NCBI RefSeq assembly: GCF_030167915.1
Contig: NZ_JARGNB010000007.1
Span: forward strand, 186,001-250,000
Length of the DNA stretch: 64,000 bases
Direction: 5' to 3'
Source of the DNA: Aquabacterium humicola
GTDB taxonomy: Bacteria > Pseudomonadota > Gammaproteobacteria > Burkholderiales > Burkholderiaceae_C
The position numbers and the translations under genes are program-made. Of the stretch, positions 1 to 9,404 are shown piece by piece (the first letter of the stretch is position 1; each line of letters opens with the position of its first letter). A model generated the notes under the pieces. The model saw only the letters and a list, made by a program, of their open reading frames with translations. It was not told where the DNA came from and made no database searches.

Positions 1-402
1 CAGGGCGAATGCCCCGGCGTCGATCCGGACGAGCTGCTGTTCCTGCGCGCGTCGTGGCGCGCGAAGCTGTCCGGCCGCACGCTGTCGGACGTCATCGGCG
101 GCATCCTCGATGCCGCGAAGCGCGTGCGCGCGCACCACGACAGCGAGTTCGGCGAAGCGCGCTTCCTCGATCCGACCGAGCTGCCGCCGGACCTCGCCGA
201 AGGTGCGGCTTACGCCGGCCTGCCGGTGCGCTACCGCGAACTGCTGCCCGAGGGCATCCTGAAGGAGATGTTCAAGGGCGGTTCGCCGGACGCGGTCGAG
301 GCGTTCATGCAGGCCCACCGCGCCGCCGGCCGCCCGGTCTACGGCAATCCGTACCGCGGCTACGCGGGCACCTACTGGCCCGGCCGCACGGCACCGCGCT
401 GA
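1..402 (+). CDS. Unknown protein, C-terminal part only
   Basis: The frame is open from the first base of the window and stops with TGA at 400-402, so only the last 133 residues are present and the start lies outside. There is no membrane segment or signal peptide in the visible part. It is rich in charged residues and ends in a Gly/Tyr-rich tail (NPYRGYAGTYWPG). I do not recognise the family. It reads in the same direction as the wall-synthesis/kinase cluster that follows 194 bp later. That gap carries its own hairpin and ribosome binding site, so membership of the same operon is open. Confidence 0.6.
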   Translation, partial: QGECPGVDPDELLFLRASWRAKLSGRTLSDVIGGILDAAKRVRAHHDSEFGEARFLDPTELPPDLAEGAAYAGLPVRYRELLPEGILKEMFKGGSPDAVEAFMQAHRAAGRPVYGNPYRGYAGTYWPGRTAPR

Positions 403-573
403 CCCCGGCACGGCCCGCTCGCCGCAGACACATTGCAGCGAAGCGTGAAGCAGCCGCAACACGGTGGAACGATCGCAACCGCCTTCGGTTGGCGGTGTAA
501 GTCCTGTCGGCCGCCAGGCCCCCTCGAACGCTAAGCAGGACGGTTCGCGCGGGTGCGGACGCTTGAATCGGGT

Positions 574-594
574 TCCCTTGCAACAAGGGAGGGG
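574..594 (+). promoter_or_regulatory. Hairpin overlapping a ribosome binding site
   Basis: TCCCTTG (574-580) and CAAGGGA (584-590) form a perfect 7-bp stem with a 3-nt loop. The right arm runs into the purine-rich Shine-Dalgarno stretch AAGGGAGGGG that ends 2 nt before the ATG at 597. If formed in the mRNA, the stem would hide part of the ribosome binding site of the first gene of the cluster. It is seen in sequence; a regulatory role is inferred. Confidence 0.4.
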
Positions 595-596
595 TC

Positions 597-1496
597 ATGG
601 GTGTGCTGCGCCGGTTGGTCGTGGGTGTGTCATCGGCGCTGTTCGCGGCCGGCCTCGCCGCTGCGGGCGCCTCCGCCGCGCCCCGCGCGCCGCAGCCGCA
701 CATCGATGCACTGGACGTCGAGCGCGTCGAGTCGCTCGCGCCCGGCACGCGGCTGAACTTCAGCCTCTTCGGCACCGCCGGCGGGAGCGCGTGGCTGCAG
801 ATCGACGGTGCGCAGCGCGCGCTGGAATTGCGCGAGCTGCAGCCCGGCATCTACGACGGCAGCCACGTGATCGATGCGCGCGACCGCATCGGCGCCCATG
901 CGCGCGTAGTGGCCACGCTGCGCATCGGCGAGCGCAGCACGCAGGCGCTGCTGGCCGAGCCACTGCTGCTCGGGGTCGAGGCGCGCGCGCCCGCGGCGAC
1001 ACCCGCCGGCCCGCCGGTGATGACCCTGCCGGCCGAGCGGCCGGGTGCGGCCCTGCCGGCCGACTCCCCGCCCGCCCCGATGGCCCTGCCCCCGCCGGTG
1101 GTGCTGCCGCCGCCCTTCACCAGGCCGTCTCCGGCTGCCGCGCCGTCGCTGTGCGACGACTGCGCGCGCGTCGAATCGATCCGCCGCATCGAGCCCGAAG
1201 GCGCCGCCAGCGGCGGCCTGATCGCGACGCTGTTCGGCGAGCGTGTCGCCAATGAGCTGGACCGCCACTTCGCCCGCCTGCAGGCGCCGCTGGACCGCGC
1301 GGTCGGCCGCCAGCGCGCCGGGCCGCGCCACGAGGTCGTGCTGCGGCTGGCCAGCGGCGAACGCCTGCTGCGCAGCTACGAGCAGGCGCCGGCCTTCAAG
1401 GTCGGCGACATCGTGCCGCTGGGCCCGAACCTCGGCGGGGCGCGCTCCGAACGCCTGCTCGACGAGCCGGCGAGCACGGCACGCCGGGAACCGTAG
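597..1496 (+). CDS. Exported protein with a C-terminal SlyB-like region
   Basis: 299 residues. The N-terminus is a signal peptide (basic MGVLRR, then a hydrophobic stretch ending near residue 28 in ASA). A beta-rich domain follows at about 35-130, then a Pro/Ala-rich linker at about 135-185. The C-terminal part starts with a CDDC pair and ends in VVLRLASGERLLRSYEQ..FKVGD. That layout resembles the end of SlyB/PcP-type outer-membrane lipoproteins, but the glycine zipper is degenerate and there is no lipobox. The TAG stop is immediately followed by the ATG of the SEDS gene, so the two are co-translated. It may be an envelope partner of the polymerase/transpeptidase pair. Family assignment is tentative. 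Confidence 0.65.
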   Translation: MGVLRRLVVGVSSALFAAGLAAAGASAAPRAPQPHIDALDVERVESLAPGTRLNFSLFGTAGGSAWLQIDGAQRALELRELQPGIYDGSHVIDARDRIGAHARVVATLRIGERSTQALLAEPLLLGVEARAPAATPAGPPVMTLPAERPGAALPADSPPAPMALPPPVVLPPPFTRPSPAAAPSLCDDCARVESIRRIEPEGAASGGLIATLFGERVANELDRHFARLQAPLDRAVGRQRAGPRHEVVLRLASGERLLRSYEQAPAFKVGDIVPLGPNLGGARSERLLDEPASTARREP

Positions 1497-3881
1497 ATGG
1501 CGAACGCCGCAGCGACCACCGCCGGGCCGCCGGCGCGCGGCGGACGCATCGCGCGAGCGCACGGACGAGCCGCCCGCGCGTGGTTCGCGCCGGCGCTCGA
1601 GGCCCTGGCGCTGATCGGGGTGATCGTGCTGCTGTGGCCGGCCTTCGACCGCATCGCCGGCTTCGGCGACGGCCGCGGCGCCCGGTATGCACAGCGCGGC
1701 GTCGACGTGAACGGCCTGCCGGCGCCGCTGCTGCCCGCGATCTGCCAGGCGCACGGCGCGCTGGCAGCGCCTGCGCTCGCCGACGCCTGGTGCGCGCCGC
1801 GCTGGCTTCCTTGGCTGCGCGGTGACGCGCCCACCAACGCTGTGCCGCCCCCCTTGCAGGCCGCCACCCAGCAGGCGCAGCGCGCCTTTGCTGCGCCGCT
1901 GCGCGACGCGCAACAGCGCGCCGATGCGCTGCGTCTGCAGCAGCATGAAGGCCTGGGCGACCTGCGCGACACCGCCGATGCCGTGAATGCGCTGGAGGCC
2001 GACCTGCAGCCCTATGTCGCGCGCTTCCAGATCGATGCCGACGCCGGCCCGCGGCCGCTGCGCTGCGCGTGGACCTGGCTGCAGCAGCGCGCCGCCGCCG
2101 GCGAGCTGAACGCCGACCTGCTGCTGGCCTACGCCGCCACGCTGGACGGCCGCGCGCTGCCGGCGGCGATGGCCGCGCCGGGGCTGCAGGCCGCCGCCTG
2201 CGACGACGACGGCGCCGCCGCGCTGGCCGCCACCGCGGCGCTGATGGCCGACGCGCGCCAGTCGTTGCTGCGCGCGCGCAAGAACGACGCGATGCGCGCA
2301 CTGCAGGCCACGGCCGGCTGGCAGTGGGCCGGCGCGATGGCGCTGGCCTACGGCTTCCTGCTGTGGAGCCGGCGCGCGCGTTCGGCGCTGGCCGGCGTCG
2401 GCGCGGCGCTGCTCGCCTGGTCGCTCGCGGCGTGGGCCGCCCGCGTGCCGTGGCCCCTGGCCGGCCCGCGCGGCTTCGAGCCCGCGCGCCTGGAGGCCGG
2501 CTGGTTCGGGGCGCCGTCCGGCGTGATGCTGGTGCTGGGCGGCCTCGGGCTGGCCTGCGCTCTGATGGCGCTGCTGCGTGGCCGGCCACCCGCCGCGCCG
2601 GCGCCGATGGCCCCGAGCTCGCGCTTCGGCATGGCCGGCCTCGCCGCCGCCACCGGCCTGGGCTGGCTGGTGCTGCTGGACCTGTCGGCCCATGGCCATG
2701 CGCTGAACCGCTACCTCGCGCTGTACCACCAGGGCCACCTGTGGCTCGGGCTGCTGCTGTTCTCGCTGCTGCTGTTCGCACGCCGGCCGCTCGCGCGCGG
2801 GCTCTCCCGCACGCTGGCCGCCGCCGGCACGTGGCGGCGCCGGCTCGGCAACCGCCAGCCGCCGCTGGTCGGCGCGCTCGCGCTGCTGCTGGCCGCCGCG
2901 GCGGCGCTGGCGGCCTTCGGCGGGTTGCTGTCGAACCTGCGCCAGTTCACCAGCGAGCTCGGCCGCGTCTGGCTGATCGTCGGCGCGGCCTGGTTCTTCC
3001 TGCTGCGCGCGGGGCCGCTGGCGGCGCGGCTGGCGGAACGTCCCGGTCGGCGTTTCATGGACGTGTCGATCTGGCGTTATGCCTGGCCGCTCTTCTTCGT
3101 CGTCGGCATGCTGGTCGCGGCGATGGTGCTGACGCGCGACATGGGCCCGCTGCTGATCGCCGCCTACGGCTCGGGCGCCTTCGTCGGCGCGGCGCTGGCG
3201 ATGTGGTGGCAGCTGCGCGGCGGTGGCGGCGCGGCGGCCGCGGTGCTCGCGCTGGCGGTCTTCATCGGCTGGATCGTCGCCGTCACCGCGGCCCTCTTCC
3301 AGGCCGGCGAGGTCGATCCGGTGACCGCCGCGCGGCTCGAGAGCCTGGGCACGCCGCTGGCGTCGGCCAACGACCAGCTGGCGCTGGTGTCGTGGTTCCA
3401 GCGCGCGGCGCCGCCGCAGGGCCACGGCCTCGGCGCGGTGCCATGGTGCGGCCACGCGCCGGTCGCCTCGTGCAGCGGCGTGCCGGCGCAGATCCACAGC
3501 GACTACACCTTCACCGCGCTGGTCGGCGTCTTCGGCCCCACGGTCGCCTGGGGCGTGACGCTGGGCACCGCGCTGTGGCTGCACCGTCTGGTGCGCCGCC
3601 ACGGTCGCGTCACGCGCGGCGAGCCGCGGCTGGTGGTGCAGGCCGACGGGCGGCTGGCGGCCGAGTCGCAGGCGCTCATCAGCTGGCTGGTGCTGGGCTG
3701 GGTCGTGCTGACGCTGGGCCAGCTCGCGGTGACGGTGGCCGGCAACCTCGCGGTGCTGCCGCTGACCGGCGTGACCTTCCCCTTCGTCAGCTACGGCATG
3801 AGCTCGCTGCTGGTGAACCTCGCGTTCCTGGCGCTGGCAATCAACGTCGAGCTGCCGGCGGCGGAGACCGCGCATGCGTGA
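1497..3881 (+). CDS. SEDS-family peptidoglycan polymerase (FtsW/RodA-like), long form
   Basis: 794 residues, about twice the usual FtsW/RodA length. SEDS proteins are multi-pass inner-membrane glycosyltransferases that polymerise lipid II and work with a class B penicillin-binding protein. The C-terminal half carries the fold: many membrane segments, a GLG loop followed by QIHSDYTFT with D669 in the place of the catalytic aspartate, and the terminal PLTGVTFPFVSYGMSS signature near residues 755-770. The N-terminal half has one early membrane segment (about 28-46), a soluble, probably periplasmic region with several cysteines (about 50-270), and further hydrophobic helices. That extension is unlike ordinary FtsW or RodA. 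It overlaps the transpeptidase gene by 8 bp. Family certain, exact role inferred. Confidence 0.88.
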   Translation: MANAAATTAGPPARGGRIARAHGRAARAWFAPALEALALIGVIVLLWPAFDRIAGFGDGRGARYAQRGVDVNGLPAPLLPAICQAHGALAAPALADAWCAPRWLPWLRGDAPTNAVPPPLQAATQQAQRAFAAPLRDAQQRADALRLQQHEGLGDLRDTADAVNALEADLQPYVARFQIDADAGPRPLRCAWTWLQQRAAAGELNADLLLAYAATLDGRALPAAMAAPGLQAAACDDDGAAALAATAALMADARQSLLRARKNDAMRALQATAGWQWAGAMALAYGFLLWSRRARSALAGVGAALLAWSLAAWAARVPWPLAGPRGFEPARLEAGWFGAPSGVMLVLGGLGLACALMALLRGRPPAAPAPMAPSSRFGMAGLAAATGLGWLVLLDLSAHGHALNRYLALYHQGHLWLGLLLFSLLLFARRPLARGLSRTLAAAGTWRRRLGNRQPPLVGALALLLAAAAALAAFGGLLSNLRQFTSELGRVWLIVGAAWFFLLRAGPLAARLAERPGRRFMDVSIWRYAWPLFFVVGMLVAAMVLTRDMGPLLIAAYGSGAFVGAALAMWWQLRGGGGAAAAVLALAVFIGWIVAVTAALFQAGEVDPVTAARLESLGTPLASANDQLALVSWFQRAAPPQGHGLGAVPWCGHAPVASCSGVPAQIHSDYTFTALVGVFGPTVAWGVTLGTALWLHRLVRRHGRVTRGEPRLVVQADGRLAAESQALISWLVLGWVVLTLGQLAVTVAGNLAVLPLTGVTFPFVSYGMSSLLVNLAFLALAINVELPAAETAHA

Positions 3882-6603
3882 GCAGCGCTCGATGCTCGAC
3901 CTGGCGATCGCCGCCAGCCTCGCGGTGCTGCCGGTGCTGCTGGGCGTGCTGCTGCTGGTCGCGGTGATCCGGCCCGGCCGCGACACCCTGTCCACGGGGG
4001 ACGCAGCGGCCGACGACCGCCATGTCAGCGTGCGCCACGTCGCGGCGCTGAAGACCTTCGAGTCCGCGATCGTGCGCCGCGACAGCGCGGATTTCGCGCC
4101 GCCGCGCGCGGCCGATGCCGACGCGCTGCTGCAGGCGCTGCCCGAATGCCGCCGCGACTGGCAGGACACGCCGCAGCCGGCCCGCGTCGCCGCGCAGCTG
4201 GCCTCGATCGACGCGGCGCTGCAGCGCTTCTCGACACGGCCCAACCGGCGCGTCGAGTCGGCGCTGGGCATCGATGCACGCCGCTGGAGCGATGCGGCAC
4301 GCGACGCGCTCGCGGCGTCGCTCGAAGCGCCGCAATACCCCGGCCGCAGCTTCCGCCTCGGTTGCGCGGATCTGGCCGGCGCCGTCGCCGCGCTGGCCCG
4401 TGCCGATGCCCGCATGCTCGACGCGCTGGCCTGGCGCGGCACGGTGCCGGCGGCGACGCTAGCGCGCTGGGCGCCGCAGCAGCAGGTGCAGATCACCGCG
4501 CGCCATGTGATGCGGCGCAACCCGTGGAGCGGGCTGGCCGGCTGCGTCTACCTCGGCGCCGGCGGCGCCGCGACGCACCTGGTCGCCGCGGCCGGCGCGG
4601 CGCAGGCGCGCGCCTGCAGCGATCCGGCGATGCGCGCGGCCTCGCCAACGCCGCTACCGCCGCTGCAGCACCTGCCGGGCGAACCGACCACGGCGCTGGC
4701 CGCGGGCGACGCCCGCTGGGGCGTGCCGCCGTCGCTGTCGGCAATGCTCGCGCCGCTGGACGCGCTGCGGCAACCCTCGCGCGGGCTCTACCGGCTGTAC
4801 ACCGAGCCCGGCACCGACGGCGGCGACGACGGGGCCGACCCGTCCGCCTACCGCTTCGGACCGAACCGCCTGGTGCTCGACGGCACGCCGATCGATGTCG
4901 GCTTCTCGCTGCAGCTGACGATCGACCCGGCGCTGCAGGCGCTGTCGCAGAAGACCGCCGCCTGCTACACCGGCGATGCCCCCGCCTGCCGCGCGCTCGG
5001 CGTCCACCGCGCGGAGGACGGCGGGCAGCCCCCCGGCCAGCGCCTGCTCGAAGGCGCGATGGTGCGCATGGCCGCGGTGGCGGTGGTCGACGTCGCCAGC
5101 GGCCGCATCGACGCGCTGGCCGGCGCGCTGTCGCCCTGCGCGCGCCAGGAGGTCGACGGGCCGGGGCGCGACGCGCGCTGCGACCGCCGGCTGCCCTGGG
5201 CCGTGCGCTACCGGCCCGATGCGCTGCTGAACCCGGCCGTCTGGCATGACGCGATGCCGGCCTCGACGATCAAGCCGGTGATCGCCACCGCGCTGCTCGG
5301 CGACACGCCGGCCGGCCGGCGCCTGCTCGCCGCCGAACGCAGCGCGATGCAGCGGCCCGGAACGCCCGCGCCGCGCAGCCTGCGCGGCGAGTTGCTGCGG
5401 TCCGATTCCGCACGCTTCCTCGACCGCATGCTGTGCCTGGACGGCAGCGGCGAGCAGCCCTGCCGGCGTCCGTGGGACGTGCAGGCGGCCGCGACGGCAC
5501 TGGGCTGGAACGCCGGCTGCGGCGCGGCCGCCGGCAGCGAGCACTGCGGCCGCCACGACCTGCTGTTCGGCCGCGCGATCGATGCGCGTGCCGACGGCGC
5601 CGACGGCGGCCTGGTGCAGCCGCTGGCGACACCGGTCGCCTTCGGCCGGCTGATGAGCGAACCGGCGGCGCCGCGGCTGGGTGCGCCGATGCGCCTGGCG
5701 CCGCCGCGTCCGCTCGACCCGGCGACGGTGCAGCGCTGCGCCGCCGGCGCCGACGGTGCGCGCGGCAGCGACGACGACTGGGAGAAGTGCCGCGGCGGCC
5801 GCGTCGTCGACATCGTCGCCGAGGGCTGGGGACAGGGCCATGCGCGGGCGACGGCGCTCGGCGTCGCCGGCATGCTGGCGCGCATCGCGGCGGCCGCCAA
5901 CGGCCTGGACGCGGTGCGCCGGCCGCACCTGGTCGAGCGCATCCACGGCGTCGGCGGCCGGCCGCTGGACGCTGCGGTCACGCGTTATCGCCTCGACACG
6001 CCGCAGCCGGTCGGCATCGGTCACGACGCCGCCGAGGTGATCCTGAGCGGCCTGTCCCACAGCCACCGCGAAGGCACCGCGCGCACGGCCTGCGAGCAGG
6101 TCTTCGACGCGAAGCGCTGCCGGCAGATCGACTGGCTCGCGGGCAAGACCGGCACGCCGAGCTTTCCGAACGACGGCACCAGCCTCGACGAGCTGGCCAC
6201 GCTGTGCCACGGCGCACCGGCGAAGCGCCGCGCGCCGGCGGCCGCGGCGAAGGCGGCGAAGCCAATGACCGCGGCCGACCGCGAGGCCGCCTGCAGCTCG
6301 CTGCGGCCGTACAAGTGGTACGTCGCCGCCGTGCGCAGCGACCCCGCCGGCCCGTGGACCAAGGTGATCGCGGTGCTGGCCGAACGCAACTGGCTGCGCG
6401 CCACCGGCCAGGTGCACGGTGCCGGCGACCGCGGCCCCAATCCCGCCGCCGAGATCGCGCTGCAGATCGCCGGGCGGCACGTCGGCGCATTGACCGGCGC
6501 ATTGAACAGCGCACCGAGCGGCGCATCGAGCGGCGCATCCGAGCGGCGCACCGAACGGACCCCCGCCATGAACCCGCCCACCCACCCGACGCCTGCCGAA
6601 TGA
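3874..6603 (+). CDS. Penicillin-binding transpeptidase (class B-like), long form
   Basis: 909 residues with a single N-terminal membrane segment (about 8-31) and a periplasmic body. The three active-site motifs of penicillin-binding transpeptidases are present in order: STIK with nucleophile S464 and K467, SDS at 510-512 in the SxN position (as in the SAD of PBP2 proteins), and KTGT at 758-761. The enzyme should cross-link peptidoglycan stem peptides, using strands made by the SEDS protein encoded just upstream with an 8-bp overlap. It is much longer than usual class B enzymes (about 600 residues), with an unassigned 400-residue region before the transpeptidase domain and an Ala/Lys-rich insert after KTG. 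The stop overlaps the next start (ATGA). Confidence 0.88.
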   Translation: MREQRSMLDLAIAASLAVLPVLLGVLLLVAVIRPGRDTLSTGDAAADDRHVSVRHVAALKTFESAIVRRDSADFAPPRAADADALLQALPECRRDWQDTPQPARVAAQLASIDAALQRFSTRPNRRVESALGIDARRWSDAARDALAASLEAPQYPGRSFRLGCADLAGAVAALARADARMLDALAWRGTVPAATLARWAPQQQVQITARHVMRRNPWSGLAGCVYLGAGGAATHLVAAAGAAQARACSDPAMRAASPTPLPPLQHLPGEPTTALAAGDARWGVPPSLSAMLAPLDALRQPSRGLYRLYTEPGTDGGDDGADPSAYRFGPNRLVLDGTPIDVGFSLQLTIDPALQALSQKTAACYTGDAPACRALGVHRAEDGGQPPGQRLLEGAMVRMAAVAVVDVASGRIDALAGALSPCARQEVDGPGRDARCDRRLPWAVRYRPDALLNPAVWHDAMPASTIKPVIATALLGDTPAGRRLLAAERSAMQRPGTPAPRSLRGELLRSDSARFLDRMLCLDGSGEQPCRRPWDVQAAATALGWNAGCGAAAGSEHCGRHDLLFGRAIDARADGADGGLVQPLATPVAFGRLMSEPAAPRLGAPMRLAPPRPLDPATVQRCAAGADGARGSDDDWEKCRGGRVVDIVAEGWGQGHARATALGVAGMLARIAAAANGLDAVRRPHLVERIHGVGGRPLDAAVTRYRLDTPQPVGIGHDAAEVILSGLSHSHREGTARTACEQVFDAKRCRQIDWLAGKTGTPSFPNDGTSLDELATLCHGAPAKRRAPAAAAKAAKPMTAADREAACSSLRPYKWYVAAVRSDPAGPWTKVIAVLAERNWLRATGQVHGAGDRGPNPAAEIALQIAGRHVGALTGALNSAPSGASSGASERRTERTPAMNPPTHPTPAE

Positions 6604-6938
6604 GTGCGCCCTCCACCGCCCGCCCACCGGCCCGGCCGTCGCTGCCGATGCCGCTCGTCTGGACCTTCGACGGCCCGTTCGAACGCTGCCTCGCCGACCT
6701 GGAGGACACGCTGCGCCGCGCGATCGTCGGCATCGGCGACGTGTCGCGCATCGCGCTGCAGATCGACCTGTCGCTGCCGGCGCTCGAGCGCCGCGTCGCG
6801 CAGGGCGATGTGCTGCAGCCGCACTGGAGCCGCTTCGTCGCCCGCCTGGAGGGCTACGGCCTGCCCGGCGCGCCACGCCTGCGCCGCCTGCGCGCCGCCG
6901 GCCCGCTGGCCACGCTGGTGATCGCCTACAGAACCTGA
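6600..6938 (+). CDS. Small unknown protein of the wall/kinase cluster
   Basis: 112 residues. It starts at ATG 6600, which overlaps the TGA of the transpeptidase gene (ATGA), and ends 15 bp before the FHA gene, so it is an operon member. The N-terminus is Pro/Ala-rich. The rest looks like a compact alpha/beta domain with regular hydrophobic spacing (CLADLEDTLRRAIVGIG, then ARLEGYGLPGAPRLRRL). There is no signal peptide or membrane helix, so it is probably cytoplasmic. I do not recognise it. Translational coupling to the transpeptidase argues for a role in the same pathway. Confidence 0.65.
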   Translation: MSAPSTARPPARPSLPMPLVWTFDGPFERCLADLEDTLRRAIVGIGDVSRIALQIDLSLPALERRVAQGDVLQPHWSRFVARLEGYGLPGAPRLRRLRAAGPLATLVIAYRT

Positions 6939-6953
6939 TTCGAAGGAACCCCC

Positions 6954-8510
6954 ATGACGCTCCGAACCTGGGTCCGCCGCCTGCGGCGCTCGCCGAACCT
7001 GCGCGGCCTCCTGTCGCGGGTCGACCTGCCCACGCCGCCGTCACGCACCCGAACGCAGGACACCACCTTCGAGCCCTCGTTCGCCGGCACCGGCTTCAGC
7101 GCGCTCGACAGCGAGCTGCCGTCGGCCGCCAGCGGCGCGGGCCGGGCCGGGCAGCGCGGCGCCGAGCCCTCGCTGTCCGCCGCCGAGCACCTCGGGGCCT
7201 ACGCGCCGCTGATCGCCGCGGTGCGCAGCGAGCTCGAGCACTTCATCGTCAGCCAGCTGCGGCTGCACCTGGCGATCGCCGACCGCGACCGCTTCGTGCT
7301 GACCGCGATCGCGGTGCAGTGCGCGGCCGACGACCACCCCGCGCGCGAGCGGCTGCAGCAGTTCATGCGCGAGTTCCGGCCCGAGCAGATCAAGCGTTAT
7401 CTCGCGCGCGAGGTGATCGCAGGGCTGCCGAACGCGGCGGCGATCGACCTGTCGCAGTTCGGCGGCCTGGCCGACGCGCGCGCGCTGGCCGCGGCCGACG
7501 GCGAAGACGACTACGCCGAGCTGCTCGCGGCATTGGCCGACCCGCGCACGGGCGGCAGCACGCCGGCCTACGAGGTCAGCCTGCTCGGCCGCTGGAGCGA
7601 GAACGACGCCGCGGCCGCGCCGCTGGCCGCCGTGCCCCCCGCCCCGGCCGCCGGCGCACCGGCCCGCGGCGCGGCCGCCGTGTCCTCCGCGCCGCTGACG
7701 CCGCTGGCGGGCCACCGCTTCGAGTTCGACGTCGAGGATGGCGACGGGCGCCGCCGCATCGTGCTGCCGGCGGTGCTGCCGGGGCGGCGCTACGTCATCG
7801 GCCAGGGCGAGGGCTGCGACATCGTGCTGCGCGGCACCTATACCAGCCGCCGCCATGCCGAGCTGTGGCACGAGGACGGCCGCTGGTGGGTCGGCGATGC
7901 GGGTTCGACCAACGGCATCCGCGTCGAAGGCGGCACGGGGCAGCGCGACGCCGCCCCCGCCGCCCCCGCCGGGCTCGCCGCGGGCAGCGCGCCGCTGCGC
8001 CTGGCCGATGGCGCGCGGCTGGTGCTGTCCGCACGCGGCGATGGCCCGCCGTCGGACTACCCGCGCCTTGCGCTGCGCGCCGCCGGCGGCGCCTCGGCAT
8101 CGGCCCCGGCGACGCCGATCGTGCAGGCCGTGCCGCGCACGCCGCTGACGGCGATCCATGCGCCCGCCGCCGCCGCCGGCCCGGCCTTCGGCATCGCGAT
8201 GGCCACGCCCTCGGGCGCGACCGTCGTGCTCGCGCTGCGCGCCGACACGCTGCCCGCAAGCATCGGCCGCTCGCGCCACCAGGCGCTGGTGATCGACCGC
8301 CGCCACGACGGCGTGTCGGGCCACCACCTCGACGTGATCGCGCTCGACGCCGACGGCGTGCTGCTGGAGGTGCACGGCGACAACGGCGTGCTGCTCGACG
8401 GCATCCGCCACGCCGCGGGCGCGCGCCTGCGCTGGCGTGCCGGCCAGGCGCTGGTGCTGGGCGCCGTGGCCGGCGAGCCCGGCTGCACGCTGCAGCTGCG
8501 GCGCGGCTGA
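6954..8510 (+). CDS. Protein with two forkhead-associated (FHA) domains
   Basis: 518 residues, soluble, preceded by GAAGGA 6-8 nt before the ATG. The first FHA domain (about 278-345) has GQGEGCD, then SRRHAELW, then STNGI. The second, weaker one (about 430-500) has IGRSRH, VSGHH and DNGVLLDG. FHA domains bind phosphothreonine peptides, so this protein is a likely reader of the kinase encoded two genes downstream. The first domain has Gln where the Gly-Arg pair of the phosphopeptide pocket normally has Arg; the second keeps GR. The N-terminal 200 residues contain an alpha-helical region with no name I can give. A low-complexity Ala/Pro linker separates the parts. Confidence 0.82.
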   Translation: MTLRTWVRRLRRSPNLRGLLSRVDLPTPPSRTRTQDTTFEPSFAGTGFSALDSELPSAASGAGRAGQRGAEPSLSAAEHLGAYAPLIAAVRSELEHFIVSQLRLHLAIADRDRFVLTAIAVQCAADDHPARERLQQFMREFRPEQIKRYLAREVIAGLPNAAAIDLSQFGGLADARALAAADGEDDYAELLAALADPRTGGSTPAYEVSLLGRWSENDAAAAPLAAVPPAPAAGAPARGAAAVSSAPLTPLAGHRFEFDVEDGDGRRRIVLPAVLPGRRYVIGQGEGCDIVLRGTYTSRRHAELWHEDGRWWVGDAGSTNGIRVEGGTGQRDAAPAAPAGLAAGSAPLRLADGARLVLSARGDGPPSDYPRLALRAAGGASASAPATPIVQAVPRTPLTAIHAPAAAAGPAFGIAMATPSGATVVLALRADTLPASIGRSRHQALVIDRRHDGVSGHHLDVIALDADGVLLEVHGDNGVLLDGIRHAAGARLRWRAGQALVLGAVAGEPGCTLQLRRG

Positions 8511-8523
8511 CGGGCGAAAAGCC

Positions 8524-9348
8524 ATGGAGACCACGCCGATCACGCCGCTCGAGCCGCCGCCGCAGGGCGCGGCTGCGCTGGACGACTGCCAAGCCGATGC
8601 GAGCGCCTGGGCACGCATCAGCTTCGCCAGCGCAAGCAGCTGCGGCAGCCTGCACCGCCACAACGAGGACGCCGTCAGCCCGCCGGAACGCGCGGGCCGG
8701 CTCTTCGTCGTCGCCGACGGCGTCGGCGGCGGCGCGCTCGCGCGCGCCGCGAGCCGCCAGCTCGTCGCGCGGCTGCACCGCAGCCTGGACGGCCAGCGCA
8801 TCGATGCCGAGCGCATCCGCCAGGCGGTGCTCGAGGCCGACCGCGCCATCCGCCGCTACATCGAACGCCGCGCCGAGGCCCCCGGCGCCGCGACGCTGGT
8901 GCTGGCGGCGCCGGCCAACCTGCGCGCCACGCGCTGGCTGATCGGCTGGGTGGGCGACTGCCGGGCCTACCGCATCGACACCGGCGGCGCCGTGCAGGCG
9001 TTGACGCGCGACGACAGCTTCCGCCACCTGAACGAGACGCCGCCGCCCGGCAGCACCCCCGACGATCCGGCGCGCATGGTCGGCAATGGCGCGACGCTGG
9101 GCCCGAACCTCGCGCCTTGCGTGCTGGCACCCGGCCAGCGGCTGATGTTGTGCAGCGACGGCGTGCACAAGCATGTCGACGAGGCCGCGCTGGGCCGCCT
9201 GCTCGCCGCGCCGGCGCCGCTGGCCCCGGCCTGCGACGCGCTGCTCGCGCTGGCGCGGCGCAACGGCAGCGCCGACGACGCGACGGCGCTGCTGCTGCAG
9301 CACGGCGGTTTCACCTGGCCGTGGCTGCGGCGCGGAGCGCATTCGTGA
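8524..9348 (+). CDS. PP2C-family Ser/Thr protein phosphatase
   Basis: 274 residues from ATG 8524, chosen because it follows the FHA gene by 13 bp; the open frame upstream lies inside that gene. The metal-binding motifs of bacterial PP2C enzymes are present in order: HNEDAV (about 46-51), VADGVGGG with D65, WVGDCRAY, LCSDGV and SADDATALLL. The last motif is DDAT rather than the usual DN. It should remove phosphate from proteins phosphorylated by the neighbouring kinase, using two Mn or Mg ions. No membrane segment is seen, so it acts in the cytoplasm. The kinase gene follows after 76 bp. Confidence 0.88.
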   Translation: METTPITPLEPPPQGAAALDDCQADASAWARISFASASSCGSLHRHNEDAVSPPERAGRLFVVADGVGGGALARAASRQLVARLHRSLDGQRIDAERIRQAVLEADRAIRRYIERRAEAPGAATLVLAAPANLRATRWLIGWVGDCRAYRIDTGGAVQALTRDDSFRHLNETPPPGSTPDDPARMVGNGATLGPNLAPCVLAPGQRLMLCSDGVHKHVDEAALGRLLAAPAPLAPACDALLALARRNGSADDATALLLQHGGFTWPWLRRGAHS

Positions 9349-9404
9349 GCCCGCGCCGCCGCTCGAAGGGCGATGGCCGGCGGCCGCAGCCCGAAGGGAC
9401 CCCG

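Noticed and set aside
630-4520. 1296-codon open frame on the minus strand
   Set aside because: It is antisense to the SEDS and exported-protein genes, has Arg/Gln/His-rich low-complexity translation with no domain, and arises from high GC codon bias.
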